DNA of 64,000 nt from JAEUMD01 sp050250815. Lineage in GTDB: Bacteria > Pseudomonadota > Alphaproteobacteria > Rhizobiales > Hyphomicrobiaceae. Under the pieces are notes generated by a model, which saw only the letters and a list, made by a program, of their open reading frames with translations, searched no databases and had not been told where the DNA came from. Location of the stretch: contig JBFWNY010000016.1 in NCBI GenBank assembly GCA_050250815.1, positions 24,209 through 88,208 of the forward strand, read 5' to 3'. The position numbers and the translations under genes were made by a program. Shown here piece by piece: positions 18,188 to 26,450 of the stretch; position 1 is the stretch's first letter, and each line of letters begins with the position of its first letter.

Positions 18188-19150
18188 TCACCGCCGGGGA
18201 TGCGCGGCGTCGTAAACGGCAAGTAGACGTTCGCGGTCGACCTCGGTGTAGACCTGCGTCGTGGAAAGCGAAGCATGGCCGAGCAATTCCTGGATCTGGC
18301 GCAGGTCGGCGCCCGCGGACAGCAGGTGGGTGGCGAAGGAGTGCCGCAGGGCGTGCGGGGTCGCGGTATCGGCCAGCCCCATCTCAGCTCTCAAACGCTC
18401 CATCGCAAGCTGGATGAGGCGCGGTGACAGCGGTCCACCACGGGCGCCCAGGAACAACGGTCCGCCCGCCTGCAGCGGATAGGGACACAGCTCCATGTAT
18501 CGCGCGACTGCCTTCTGGATGACCGGCAGCACCGGCACCATGCGCTCCTTGCCGCCCTTTCCACGGATCACGAGGCTGTCTCGCCCCGGCACAGGCGCAT
18601 CGGCGACATCGAGGCCAAGGGCCTCCGAAATCCGCAATCCGGCGCCGTAGAGCAGGACAAGGACGGCCGTGTCACGGGCTGCGACCCAGTCGAGTTCGTT
18701 GGTCATGCCGCCTGCGCTCACCACCTCGCGTGCGGCGTCCACGGTCAGTGGCTTGGGCACGCTGTGCGGCACCTTGGGGAGCTGCACCCGCTGCAATGCG
18801 CGGTTCTTGAGCCCGTGTCGCGTCTCGAGCCAGCGGAAGAAGGTCCGCAGGCTCGATATCGATCGCGACAGCGAGCGGCTCACCGCTCCCTGCCGGCGGC
18901 GCTCGGCGAGGAAGGCGCGCACGGCCTTGGCATCAATGCGTGTGAGATCCGCCAGACACGGCGCGTGACCAGTCCGTCGCGCCAGGTGGCTGGCGAACTG
19001 GCGCAGGTCGCGCTCGTAGGCCGTCAGCGTCTCGCGCGAGTAGCCCCGCTCGGCCTCAAGGTGCGCGAGCCAGTCTGCCGCGGCCGCGCGAAAGTCCGCG
19101 CCGAGGTCGAGTTCGGCGTGCTCGATCGTCTGCTCGGGCGCACGGGCCAT
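18188..19150 (-). CDS. xerC: Site-specific tyrosine recombinase XerC
   Basis: XerC/XerD resolve chromosome dimers at dif under FtsK control. The 320-residue product has the SAM-like N-terminal core-binding domain (about 22-110) and the catalytic domain with R173 (GAGLRISEALGL), K198 (RGKGGKER), H266 and R269 (HALRHSFATHLL), H292 (LGHASLSTTQ) and nucleophile Y301. That complete set marks an active recombinase. XerC is preferred over XerD from length and general sequence, with moderate certainty. A CtrA-like box lies about 80 bases upstream. Confidence 0.93.
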   Translation of the reverse strand: MARAPEQTIEHAELDLGADFRAAAADWLAHLEAERGYSRETLTAYERDLRQFASHLARRTGHAPCLADLTRIDAKAVRAFLAERRRQGAVSRSLSRSISSLRTFFRWLETRHGLKNRALQRVQLPKVPHSVPKPLTVDAAREVVSAGGMTNELDWVAARDTAVLVLLYGAGLRISEALGLDVADAPVPGRDSLVIRGKGGKERMVPVLPVIQKAVARYMELCPYPLQAGGPLFLGARGGPLSPRLIQLAMERLRAEMGLADTATPHALRHSFATHLLSAGADLRQIQELLGHASLSTTQVYTEVDRERLLAVYDAAHPRR

Positions 19151-19507
19151 GTCGTGGGGCTCCCGTCCACGGTCGTCGAGGCATCCCGATCCGAATGCTT
19201 CGGCCGACCTCGATCAGGCGCCGACGCGGTTAACGAACGGTTAACACGATTTGGCCGCAGGACGGCCGCGTCACCGCGGTAGACGGCAAAGTGTGGCCGG
19301 GCGTCGGCACCACACCGGTAAACGTTAAGCGTTTTTTGCGCTCAGACGGGCTTGTTATGGAACCGATTGAGCTTTTCTGGCAGCCTCGGCACTTGATTTG
19401 CTGGTGCTTCGGCGAGGTGCGGGCGGCCTGTCGCATGTCTGCGGCTGCTGTCGCGCCGCCCGTCAGAACGCTGCGAGCAGCGCGCCGGCCGCGCACGGAG
19501 GGTCCCG
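19151..19507. other. Divergent intergenic region xerC / capA-like
   Basis: About 357 bases with promoters expected in both directions. It holds the CtrA-like box at 19230 and an AT-richer patch (AACGTTAAGCGTTTTTTGCG, 19322-19341). No open frame with support and no RNA gene seen. Confidence 0.5.
19230..19245. promoter_or_regulatory. Candidate CtrA binding site TTAA-N7-TTAAC
   Basis: TTAA at 19230-19233, seven bases, then TTAAC at 19241-19245, an exact match to the alphaproteobacterial CtrA consensus. It is also a tandem 11-mer, CGGTTAACGAA followed by CGGTTAACACG. It lies between the divergent xerC (start 19150) and capA-like (start 19508) genes, nearer xerC. Cell-cycle control of a chromosome-dimer recombinase would make sense but is inference. 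Confidence 0.5.
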
Positions 19508-20722
19508 ATGCCGTATCGCCTTGCTGAGACGTCGAGCGCGGCTGTGGCCGTGCTCCTGATCGGCACAACCGCTGCGCTGGCAGCGGATGCATCCGACGAT
19601 CGGCTCACCTTCCGCGCGGGTTGCGGCGCCGGCGACCGCATCGTCATCGCCGCGGTGGGCGACATGCTGTTCCACAACTCGCTGCAGCGGCAGGCTCTCG
19701 TCCCGAGCAGCAACTATCAGCGCTTCTGGCCGTCGCTTCGGCCGGTGCTCGAAGGCGCTGATATCACCTACGGCAATCTCGAAGGCACGATGGCCGAGGG
19801 CGTATCGCCGAGCGGGCAGCCGGTGAAGGACCCCGGCCGCCGTTGGGACGGGCGCGTCTACGGTGCGGGCGTGCTGGTGCTCAACTACAATTTCCATCCC
19901 TCGCTGGCGGGAGATTTGAAGGTTTCTGGCTTCGACATCGTATCGACCGCCAACAACCACGCGGCCGACCGTGGCGCGCTGGGCATCGACCGGACGATCG
20001 AGGCGCTCGACAAGGCGGCGGTGAAGTACTCGGGCACGCGCGCCCGCGGTTATGCCGAGGACCGCCCGTGGCACGAGACGACCGAAGCCGGCGGCATGAC
20101 GGTCGCCTGGATCTCTTGCACCTACTCGACCAACGGCAATCCGGATCGCGCCGACCAGGTGCTGCACTGCTACAAGGATCGCCAGGAGATCATGACGGAG
20201 ATCAAGTGGCTTGCCGCCGATCCCAACATCGATGCGGTGATCCTCACCCCGCACTGGGGCGTCGAGCAGCGCTCAACGCCGTCACGCACCGACCGGGACT
20301 ATGCACGTGAGGCGATTGAATCAGGCGCGGCGGCGGTGGTCGGTGCGCATCCGCACGTGCTGCAGGGCTGGGAGAAGATCAAGGCCAGCGACGGCCGCGA
20401 GGGTGTCGTCATCTATTCGACCGGCAACTTCATTTCAAACCAGGTCTCCGACGATCAGCGCACGGGAATCATCGCACTGCTCGAGCTGACCCGACCAAGC
20501 GGCGGCAAGGCGGAGCTTTCCGCGGCCGGTTTCATTCCGACCTGGGTGACGCGTGGCAACCATCATGTCGACGAGATGAAGATCGACATGCGGCGCGGCG
20601 CGCGGGCCTATTCGGCGCCGCTGCGCCGGCTGCCGGTCGGTAATCACGTGACGGCGGACAAGTTCCGCGACCTGCCGCGCGACTGCCCCGTCACTGCAGC
20701 GGCCGACGCCGCGCATAAGTAG
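19508..20722 (+). CDS. CapA-family (PGA_cap) metallophosphatase-like protein
   Basis: A 404-residue protein with an N-terminal signal (to about residue 26, TTAALA) and the PGA_cap/CapA domain. Calcineurin-like metal motifs are visible: IAAVGDMLFHN, TYGNLEGTM, STANNHAADRG, LTPHWGVEQ and VGAHPHVLQGWE. The Bacillus CapA/PgsA relative acts in poly-gamma-glutamate export, but proteobacterial members stand alone, as here, and their job is unsettled. The start has a good GGAGGG ribosome site 5 bases upstream. No polyglutamate synthase genes are nearby. Confidence 0.88.
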   Translation: MPYRLAETSSAAVAVLLIGTTAALAADASDDRLTFRAGCGAGDRIVIAAVGDMLFHNSLQRQALVPSSNYQRFWPSLRPVLEGADITYGNLEGTMAEGVSPSGQPVKDPGRRWDGRVYGAGVLVLNYNFHPSLAGDLKVSGFDIVSTANNHAADRGALGIDRTIEALDKAAVKYSGTRARGYAEDRPWHETTEAGGMTVAWISCTYSTNGNPDRADQVLHCYKDRQEIMTEIKWLAADPNIDAVILTPHWGVEQRSTPSRTDRDYAREAIESGAAAVVGAHPHVLQGWEKIKASDGREGVVIYSTGNFISNQVSDDQRTGIIALLELTRPSGGKAELSAAGFIPTWVTRGNHHVDEMKIDMRRGARAYSAPLRRLPVGNHVTADKFRDLPRDCPVTAAADAAHK

Positions 20723-20786
20723 ACCGCTTGCGAGAGCGGGGGCGGCGCCACCTACTTCCGCAAATTCGTGCGGGAAGTCACCTTGG

Positions 20787-22016
20787 TCATCCCCGCTCCC
20801 GCTGTCCGAGCGTACGCAGCCGCAACGCATTCAGTCGGATGAAGCCTTCGGCGTCCTTCTGGTCGTAGGCGCCGCGGTCGTCTTCGAACGTGACGAGGTT
20901 CATCGAGTAGAGCGACTTCTTGCTCTTGCGGCCGATGACGATCACGTTGCCCTTGTAGAGCTTGAGGCGTACTTCGCCCTCCACGTTCTCCTGACTCTTG
21001 TCGATCAGCGCCTGCAGCATCTCGCGCTCGGGTGAGAACCAGAAGCCGTTGTAGATGAGCTCCGCATAGCGCGGCATCAACTCGTCCTTGAGATGCGCCG
21101 CGCCCCGGTCGAGCGTCAGGCTCTCCATCGCGCGGTGCGCGGCGAGCAGGATGGTTCCGCCGGGCGTCTCGTAGACGCCGCGCGACTTCATGCCGACGAA
21201 GCGGTTCTCGACGAGGTCGACGCGGCCGATGCCATTGTCGCGGCCCAGATCGTTGAGCGCGGCAAGCAGCTTGGCGGGCGACAGCTTCTTGCCGTTGAGC
21301 GCGACGGCATCGCCTTTCTCGAACTTCAGTGTCACGACAGTCGGCTTGTCGGGGGCCTCCTCCGGCGCGATCGTGCGCATGTAGACGTAGGGTGGCGGCT
21401 CCTCGTTGGGGTCCTCCAGCACCTTCCCCTCGGACGAGGAGTGCAGCAGATTGGCGTCGACCGAGAAGGGCGCCTCGCCGCGCTTGTCCTTGGCGACGGG
21501 GATCTGGTGCTTCTCGGCGAACTCGATCAGATCTTCGCGGCTCTTGAACGCCCACTCGCGCCAGGGCGCGATGATCTTGATGCCGGGCTCGAGCGCATAG
21601 TAGCCAAGCTCGAAGCGCACCTGATCGTTGCCCTTGCCCGTCGCGCCGTGGCAGACGGCGTCTGCGCCCGTCTGCTGTGCAATTTCGATCTGGCGCTTGG
21701 CGATCAGCGGTCGCGCAATCGACGTACCAAGCAGGTAGATGCCTTCGTAAAGCGCATTGGCGCGCATCATCGGGAACACGTAGTCGCGGACGAACTCCTC
21801 GCGCAGATCCTCGATGAAGATGTTCTTCTTCTTGATGCCGAGCAGCTCCGCCTTCTTGCGCGCCGGCTCCAGCTCCTCGCCCTGGCCGAGATCGGCGGTG
21901 AAGGTGACGACCTCGCAGCCGTAGGTCTCCTGCAGCCACTTGAGAATGATGGAGGTATCGAGGCCGCCCGAGTAGGCGAGCACGACTTTCTTGACGGTCT
22001 TGGTCTTGGCGGACAT
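20787..22016 (-). CDS. argG: Argininosuccinate synthase
   Basis: ArgG condenses citrulline and aspartate with ATP to argininosuccinate, the penultimate step of arginine biosynthesis. The start at 22016 (MSAKTKTVKKVVLAYSGGLDTSI) gives 409 residues, the usual length. The P-loop-like AYSGGLDTS and the CHGATGKGNDQVRFE citrulline/aspartate motif are intact, and the C-terminal oligomerisation tail ends RLRTLGQRERG. Longer in-frame starts upstream are not supported. argF and argH are not nearby. Convergent with the capA-like gene. Confidence 0.98.
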   Translation of the reverse strand: MSAKTKTVKKVVLAYSGGLDTSIILKWLQETYGCEVVTFTADLGQGEELEPARKKAELLGIKKKNIFIEDLREEFVRDYVFPMMRANALYEGIYLLGTSIARPLIAKRQIEIAQQTGADAVCHGATGKGNDQVRFELGYYALEPGIKIIAPWREWAFKSREDLIEFAEKHQIPVAKDKRGEAPFSVDANLLHSSSEGKVLEDPNEEPPPYVYMRTIAPEEAPDKPTVVTLKFEKGDAVALNGKKLSPAKLLAALNDLGRDNGIGRVDLVENRFVGMKSRGVYETPGGTILLAAHRAMESLTLDRGAAHLKDELMPRYAELIYNGFWFSPEREMLQALIDKSQENVEGEVRLKLYKGNVIVIGRKSKKSLYSMNLVTFEDDRGAYDQKDAEGFIRLNALRLRTLGQRERG

Positions 22017-22363
22017 TCGAGACTGCTTTCGATGGGAGAAGGCGGGATCGGCGGAGGTGCCGGGAACGCGGGGCTGGGAAAACGGCTCGGCACTATAGGC
22101 GCGGGCAATGCGTCCGCAAGGCCAGGGCGCTGTCGTCGGGCTGGTTTGCGTGCCGAGGAAGCGCGGGACGGGAAGCGCGGACATCAGCTCGACGACGGTC
22201 TCAGGGACCCTGCCGATCGCAACTGCGAAATAAATGAGGCGGGTATTCTTCTCCGCCACAATTTGTTCTTCCCGCGGCGCAAGTATTGTTGCGCTTTTTT
22301 CTTATCGGCGGTTCGTACGCGGTGGTATAAGCCGCGTCGGCAATGACACAGGGAGGTTTTGCC
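22017..22363. other. Divergent intergenic region argG / Lys-rich protein
   Basis: About 347 bases. It holds a palindrome followed by a run of six T (22277-22300), described separately, and AT-rich promoter-like sequence just before the 22364 start. I saw no ArgR-like box and no RNA gene I could name. A short transcript ending at the 22295 T-run is possible. Confidence 0.45.
22277..22300. promoter_or_regulatory. Palindrome GCGCAA-N6-TTGCGC with T-run
   Basis: GCGCAA-GTATTG-TTGCGC followed by TTTTTT. On the + strand it looks like an intrinsic terminator, yet no + strand gene precedes it. On the minus strand its core reads CGCAACAATAC, nearly the same as the core of the 23820-23853 palindrome, so it may instead be an operator. 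It lies 64 bases before the GTG at 22364. Confidence 0.45.
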
Positions 22364-23011
22364 GTGAGCATCGAAATTCGAATGGGCCTTGCCGGCGCAA
22401 TCGCCGGGCTTGCGCTCCTTGTCCCGACATCCGCGGCGCTGGCGCAGAAGACCACGACGGCCGCGACGGTTTCTCCGTGCAAGGGCCTCGACGAGGCAAG
22501 CTGCACCAAGAATGCCGAGACGTGTTCGTGGATTGCAGCCACGACGCGCAAGGACGGCAAAGCCGTGAAGGCCTACTGCCGCAAGAAGCCTGCGCCGCGC
22601 GCCGCAAAGCCGGCGACACCTGCCACATCGGTCAAGCCCGCAGCGGCGGCAACTCCTGCCGTGCCTGCGACGGCAACCAAGCCTGCCGAGACCAAGAAGG
22701 CAAAAGCGCCTCCCGCGGCTGCCGGTGCCGCTGCTACCACGACAACGCCTACCACTCCGAAGAAGGCCAAGAAGGTTGAAAAGCCGGCCGCCGCCGCCGC
22801 TCCCGCGACGACCGCCGAGCCGCCCAAGCTGTTCACCAAAAAGCCGAAGGTCGAAAAGGCGAAGGCCGCCCCCGCTACCGACAAGAAGGCCGATGCCAAG
22901 CCTGCCGCCGAGGAGCCGATCAAGACCAAGAAGGCGAAGGTCGAGAAGAAGCCCGACGATAAGGTTGCGCCGCCACCGGCCGCCGCTGGCGCTCCGGCCA
23001 AGACCAACTGA
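22364..23011 (+). CDS. Secreted Lys/Ala/Pro-rich protein with N-terminal Cys motif
   Basis: A 215-residue protein. The start is the GTG at 22364, because a strong AGGGAGG lies 7 bases before it. An ATG 21 bases upstream would place that site inside the gene. Residues 1-28 form a Sec signal ending ALAQ. A cysteine motif follows, C-x7-C-x6-C-x17-C, in CKGLDEASCTKNAETCSW, a pattern I know from Rhizobiales hypothetical proteins. The rest (about 75-215) is a low-complexity Lys/Ala/Pro/Thr tail with repeated KKAKV and VEKxxAAP units, similar in composition to histone H1-like proteins. Probably periplasmic and highly basic; function unknown. A good terminator follows. Confidence 0.85.
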   Translation: MSIEIRMGLAGAIAGLALLVPTSAALAQKTTTAATVSPCKGLDEASCTKNAETCSWIAATTRKDGKAVKAYCRKKPAPRAAKPATPATSVKPAAAATPAVPATATKPAETKKAKAPPAAAGAAATTTTPTTPKKAKKVEKPAAAAAPATTAEPPKLFTKKPKVEKAKAAPATDKKADAKPAAEEPIKTKKAKVEKKPDDKVAPPPAAAGAPAKTN

Positions 23012-23037
23012 GCATCGTCTCAAGCTTATGAATGAAG

Positions 23038-23073
23038 ACGGCCGTGCCCCGTGGGCGCGGCCGTTTCCTTTTT
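23038..23073 (+). terminator. Intrinsic terminator of the Lys-rich protein gene
   Basis: Stem ACGGCCG / CGGCCGT with an inner GCCC/GGGC pairing, followed by TTTCCTTTTT. It lies 27 bases past the stop and before the convergent phasin-like gene. Confidence 0.85.
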
Positions 23074-23099
23074 CGCCGACGACCCGCGGACGGCTTCGC

Positions 23100-23717
23100 C
23101 TAAGCGGCAAATCCCAGCCATGGCGCCATCCATGGCGCCGTCAGCGTCGCGGCCGCCATCGGCCATGCAAGGTTGGAACTCGACCGTGCGCCAGACGAGA
23201 AGCGTACCTGGGCAGTCGCGTAGCCGCTGTCCGTTCGATAGCTCGCAAACGACTCCTCGACCACTTTGGCGGTGGCTTTGACGGCGTCGATCATGGCGGT
23301 GTTGGCTTTTGCCGCCGGGTAGGCGACATCTCGCGGCACGCCCCAGCCCATCATGACGAAGGCCATCGGCCAACAGGCCGGCGGACCCTGCAGCGGGAAA
23401 GCCCGCATCCAGGCCATGAAGGGGTTGAACGTAGCTGCCGGCATTGCCGCGAACTGGCCGTTCCGCATTCCGGGCCAGAAGCTTTCCGAAAACGCGACCC
23501 ACGGATTGAAGACCTGGGTCGAGACGTGTTGGCGCGGCTCGCGGTACCAGGAGCGCGGCTCTTCCGCCTTCGGCACCATGGCCTCCAGCGTATCGGACCA
23601 GAAGTCGATGGACTGACGGGCGAACCCGGCATAGGCGGCGAACGCTGCGTTGGCGTAGCCGGATGCTGCCTCCGCGGTCGAACGGGCGATCCGCAGCGTG
23701 TAATCCGCGTGGGTCAT
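23100..23717 (-). CDS. Phasin-like hypothetical protein
   Basis: A 205-residue protein starting at 23717 (MTHADYTLRIARSTAEAAS), where AGGGAGGATT gives a clear ribosome site. It is rich in Ala, Phe and Trp, with a helical N-terminus (AAFAAYAGFARQSIDFWSD) reminiscent of phasins that coat polyhydroxyalkanoate granules. The remainder (FNPFMAWMRAFPLQGPP and a hydrophobic Met/Trp-rich segment) is not diagnostic. A 12-bp palindrome with a GCACCGCAACAAT core lies about 100 bases upstream. Palindromes of this kind are found before phasin genes in related bacteria, which mildly supports the guess. The family assignment is tentative. Confidence 0.75.
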   Translation of the reverse strand: MTHADYTLRIARSTAEAASGYANAAFAAYAGFARQSIDFWSDTLEAMVPKAEEPRSWYREPRQHVSTQVFNPWVAFSESFWPGMRNGQFAAMPAATFNPFMAWMRAFPLQGPPACWPMAFVMMGWGVPRDVAYPAAKANTAMIDAVKATAKVVEESFASYRTDSGYATAQVRFSSGARSSSNLAWPMAAATLTAPWMAPWLGFAA

Positions 23718-23819
23718 CGGAATCCTCCCTGGCAGCGGCTGCGGCTTCTCCCGCAACGGCCGGGCCTCGTCGTCCCTATCGGTGTGGCGGGGTATGCGCG
23801 GCACAAATTATAGCCTATT

Positions 23820-23853
23820 TTTTGCACCGCAACAATGCATGTGCGGTGCAAAA
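23820..23853. promoter_or_regulatory. 12-bp palindrome upstream of the phasin-like gene
   Basis: TTTTGCACCGCA (23820-23831), ten-base spacer, then TGCGGTGCAAAA (23842-23853). It lies in the short region between the divergent ends of the phasin-like gene (start 23717) and the next membrane-protein gene (stop 23885). It could be an operator for the former or a terminator for the latter. On the minus strand the palindrome ends in an A/T-rich run. Confidence 0.5.
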
Positions 23854-23884
23854 GTGGGCTTTGGCCTAAAGACTGCGCCTGCGC

Positions 23885-24565
23885 TCAGGCGCCCTTCAAC
23901 GATGTCCGCCGGCCAAGGCCGGAGAGCCGGAGCATCAGTGGCGCAGTCCGCGCCACCTGCAATTTGGCCGGCCTGGTGGTCGGTACGGAGGTCGTCGGCT
24001 GCGTCATCGGCTTGGTCGGCGCTTCGTCCAATTCAGCGCCCGACAGTGAATCACCGTCCGTCTTGAGTTTGGCCGGCTTGCTGCCGGCCAGCGGCGGCTC
24101 CATTTCGTCTTCGCCGTCTCCGTCTCGCCGGTTCCGCCGCCACAGGCCGGCACTGCGGCCCGCGAACATCCAGTAGATGAGCCCTGCGAACGCCCCTGTC
24201 GTGGCGAAGGCCACGAACGCGTAGTTGTTGAGGATGGTTGGTTGCGCGGCGTTCTCGGTCACGTACTGGGCAACGAACCCGGCCATTGCGATCATCAGCC
24301 CGACGAGTGCGTAGTAGGACCATTCCCTCTGGCCGCGCCACTCCGCGAGCACGATTGCGACCAGCGCGAACAGGGCCGAGAAGATCGCGGCATGCGTGGC
24401 CGCTGCCAGTGACAGGATGCCGGCCGAAGTGAGAACGTCGGCGCGGATGGTCTCTGGCAGCCGCGCCAGCTCCATTGGCGAGACGGCGAACGCCACCTGG
24501 ATCACGCCTGCGGCGAGCATCGCGACAAGAAAGCCGAACGTCGTGCGAAGGAATGCCCTGATCAT
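23885..24565 (-). CDS. Four-helix membrane protein with charged C-terminal tail
   Basis: A 226-residue inner-membrane protein with helices at about 7-29, 47-75, 82-104 and 113-133, followed by a roughly 90-residue cytoplasmic tail rich in Arg, Pro and Thr. The last helix ends AGLIYWMFAGRSAG, much like GWVYWLLAGRRA at the end of the gene at 24691. The two share the same four-helix order, so they are probably paralogues of which this one gained a tail. No family recognised. Confidence 0.8.
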   Translation of the reverse strand: MIRAFLRTTFGFLVAMLAAGVIQVAFAVSPMELARLPETIRADVLTSAGILSLAAATHAAIFSALFALVAIVLAEWRGQREWSYYALVGLMIAMAGFVAQYVTENAAQPTILNNYAFVAFATTGAFAGLIYWMFAGRSAGLWRRNRRDGDGEDEMEPPLAGSKPAKLKTDGDSLSGAELDEAPTKPMTQPTTSVPTTRPAKLQVARTAPLMLRLSGLGRRTSLKGA

Positions 24566-24690
24566 CGAGCCCGATCCGTTTTGCGCCTGCCCGTGCGGCC
24601 GGCGCCCAGTCTACAGGCTGGCACGGTTGCTACTCAACCTTGCCAGAGAGCCTGTTTGTCCGGCGATATCCGATACCTGTGAGGAGCGGA

Positions 24691-25119
24691 TCAGGCGCGA
24701 CGCCCGGCAAGCAGCCAGTAGACCCAGCCGCCGGCGAAGCCTGCCGTCGCCAGGACCTGCCAGACGGTCGCGGCGGGCAATTCTAGCCGGCCCTGGGCGC
24801 CATAGCCGGCCAAGAGGGGAATCGCGACCAGAGCGAGCCCGCCGCCCAGAATGTAGTACAGGGACGACCGGATGCGGGCGACCTCCCCGATGATGGCCAC
24901 TGCAAGGGCCGGCACGAGCGTCAACCCCGACAGCAGGCCGTAGCCCTGCATGACGAGGTCGATCAGGCTCGCGACGGTGTCGCCGTCCTGCCAGCGGCCC
25001 TGAGTCGCCTGCGTGATGCGCTCAAGGCCCAGCGTAAACAAGACGAGCCCTGCCGTCGCCGCGGCCAACAGGAAGGCGACCGGAACCCAGAGCAGCCGTC
25101 CCAAAGTGCGCCAGACCAT
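24691..25119 (-). CDS. Four-helix membrane protein downstream of rlmN
   Basis: A 142-residue membrane protein, starting at 25119 (MVWRTLGRLLWVPVAFLLA). That is 5 bases after the rlmN stop, so the two are probably cotranscribed. Four hydrophobic helices lie at about 7-30, 50-75, 85-105 and 112-138, ending in YWLLAGRRA. It resembles the neighbouring gene at 23885. Function unknown. Confidence 0.82.
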   Translation of the reverse strand: MVWRTLGRLLWVPVAFLLAAATAGLVLFTLGLERITQATQGRWQDGDTVASLIDLVMQGYGLLSGLTLVPALAVAIIGEVARIRSSLYYILGGGLALVAIPLLAGYGAQGRLELPAATVWQVLATAGFAGGWVYWLLAGRRA

Positions 25120-25124
25120 GCGGC

Positions 25125-26342
25125 TCAACCCTTCGCCGAGGTGGCGCCGGCCGGGGGCGTCTTGCGTTCGGTGGCCCTCAACTTCTCGCTCGCCGACTTC
25201 AACTGACCGCAGGCTGCGAGAATGTCGCGGCCGCGAGGCGTGCGGACCGGGCTCGCGTAGCCGGCGCGATTGACGATCTCTGCGAAGGTCTCGATCGTCT
25301 CCCAGTCGGAGCACTCGTACTCCGACCCCGGCCAGGGATTGAACGGGATCAGGTTGATCTTGGCGGGAATGCCCTCCAGCAGGCGCACCAGTGCACGGGC
25401 ATCGGCCGGGGCGTCGTTGATCCCCTTCAGCATCACGTACTCAAAGGTTATGCGCCGCGCGTTCGACAGGCCAGGGTAGTCGCGGCAGGCCTGCAGCAGC
25501 TCGGCGATCGGGTAGCGGCGGTTGATCGGGACCAGCACGTCGCGCAACTCGTCGCGGACGGCGTGCAGCGAGATCGCGAGCATGGTGCCAGCTTCCGCCC
25601 CCCAACGCCCGATCTCGGGTACGACGCCGGAAGTGGACAGTGTGATGCGTCGCTTGGAGACGGCAAGGCCGTCGCCGTCGCACGCGACGTCCATGGCGCG
25701 GCGCACGTTGTCGAAATTGTACAGCGGCTCGCCCATGCCCATGAGCACGATGTTGGTAATCTTTCGCTCGGTCGCAGGCAGCAGGCGGCCGTCGGCGGGC
25801 GGCGTCGCGCCCGGCCAGTCGCCGATGCGGTCGCGCGCGACGAGAATCTGGCCGACGATCTCTTCGGCCTCCAGGTTGCGGACGAGGCGCTGCGTGCCCG
25901 TGTGGCAGAACGTACAAGTGAGCGTGCACCCCACCTGACTCGAGATGCACAACGTGCCGCGATCTTCCTCCGGAATGTAGACGCACTCGACCTCGGGCGC
26001 CTTGGCTTCGTGGCCCCGCTTAGGTAGGCGGAGCAGCCATTTGCGCGTACCGTCCACGGACACCTGTTCGGATGTGATTTCGGGCCGGTCGAGCGAATAG
26101 GCTGCAGCGAGGCGCCCGCGCAGCTCCTTGGAGACATCGGTCATGTCGTCGAACGACGTCGCGCCGCGCACGTAGATCCAGCTCCACAGCTGGTTGACGC
26201 GCATGCGGACCTGCTTCTCCGGCACGCCCGCCAGTGCGAGCGCGGCGGCAAGCCGTTCGCGGTCGAGACCGGCGATGGACGTCTGGGGCGGCGGGCCGTC
26301 GGCGCCGGGCGTGGCGGCGCGGGAATTCAGTACGAGAACCAT
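25125..26342 (-). CDS. rlmN: 23S rRNA (adenine2503-C2)-methyltransferase
   Basis: A radical-SAM enzyme that methylates A2503 of 23S rRNA and A37 of some tRNAs by a ping-pong mechanism. The 405-residue product has the CxxxCxxC cluster motif C139-TLT-C143-TF-C146, the SSQVGCTLTCTFCHTGTQ region (in pieces) and the C-terminal RTPRGRDILAACGQL, which carries the second catalytic cysteine. The N-terminal helical accessory domain (about 25-100) is present. First gene of a two-gene unit. Confidence 0.98.
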   Translation of the reverse strand: MVLVLNSRAATPGADGPPPQTSIAGLDRERLAAALALAGVPEKQVRMRVNQLWSWIYVRGATSFDDMTDVSKELRGRLAAAYSLDRPEITSEQVSVDGTRKWLLRLPKRGHEAKAPEVECVYIPEEDRGTLCISSQVGCTLTCTFCHTGTQRLVRNLEAEEIVGQILVARDRIGDWPGATPPADGRLLPATERKITNIVLMGMGEPLYNFDNVRRAMDVACDGDGLAVSKRRITLSTSGVVPEIGRWGAEAGTMLAISLHAVRDELRDVLVPINRRYPIAELLQACRDYPGLSNARRITFEYVMLKGINDAPADARALVRLLEGIPAKINLIPFNPWPGSEYECSDWETIETFAEIVNRAGYASPVRTPRGRDILAACGQLKSASEKLRATERKTPPAGATSAKG

Positions 26343-26450
26343 ATGCGTCGCTCATTCGGCGCGGCGGTCGCGCGGGTTTCGCGCCCACATGTAATGCGAT
26401 TGGCGCGCCGCGGCAAACGGTGCGCCGGACCCGCCCGCCCGGACCATCGT

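Noticed and set aside
22017..22259. An 81-residue extension of argG upstream of 22016
   Set aside because: Argininosuccinate synthases begin just before the AYSGGLDTS motif; the extension lacks conserved content.
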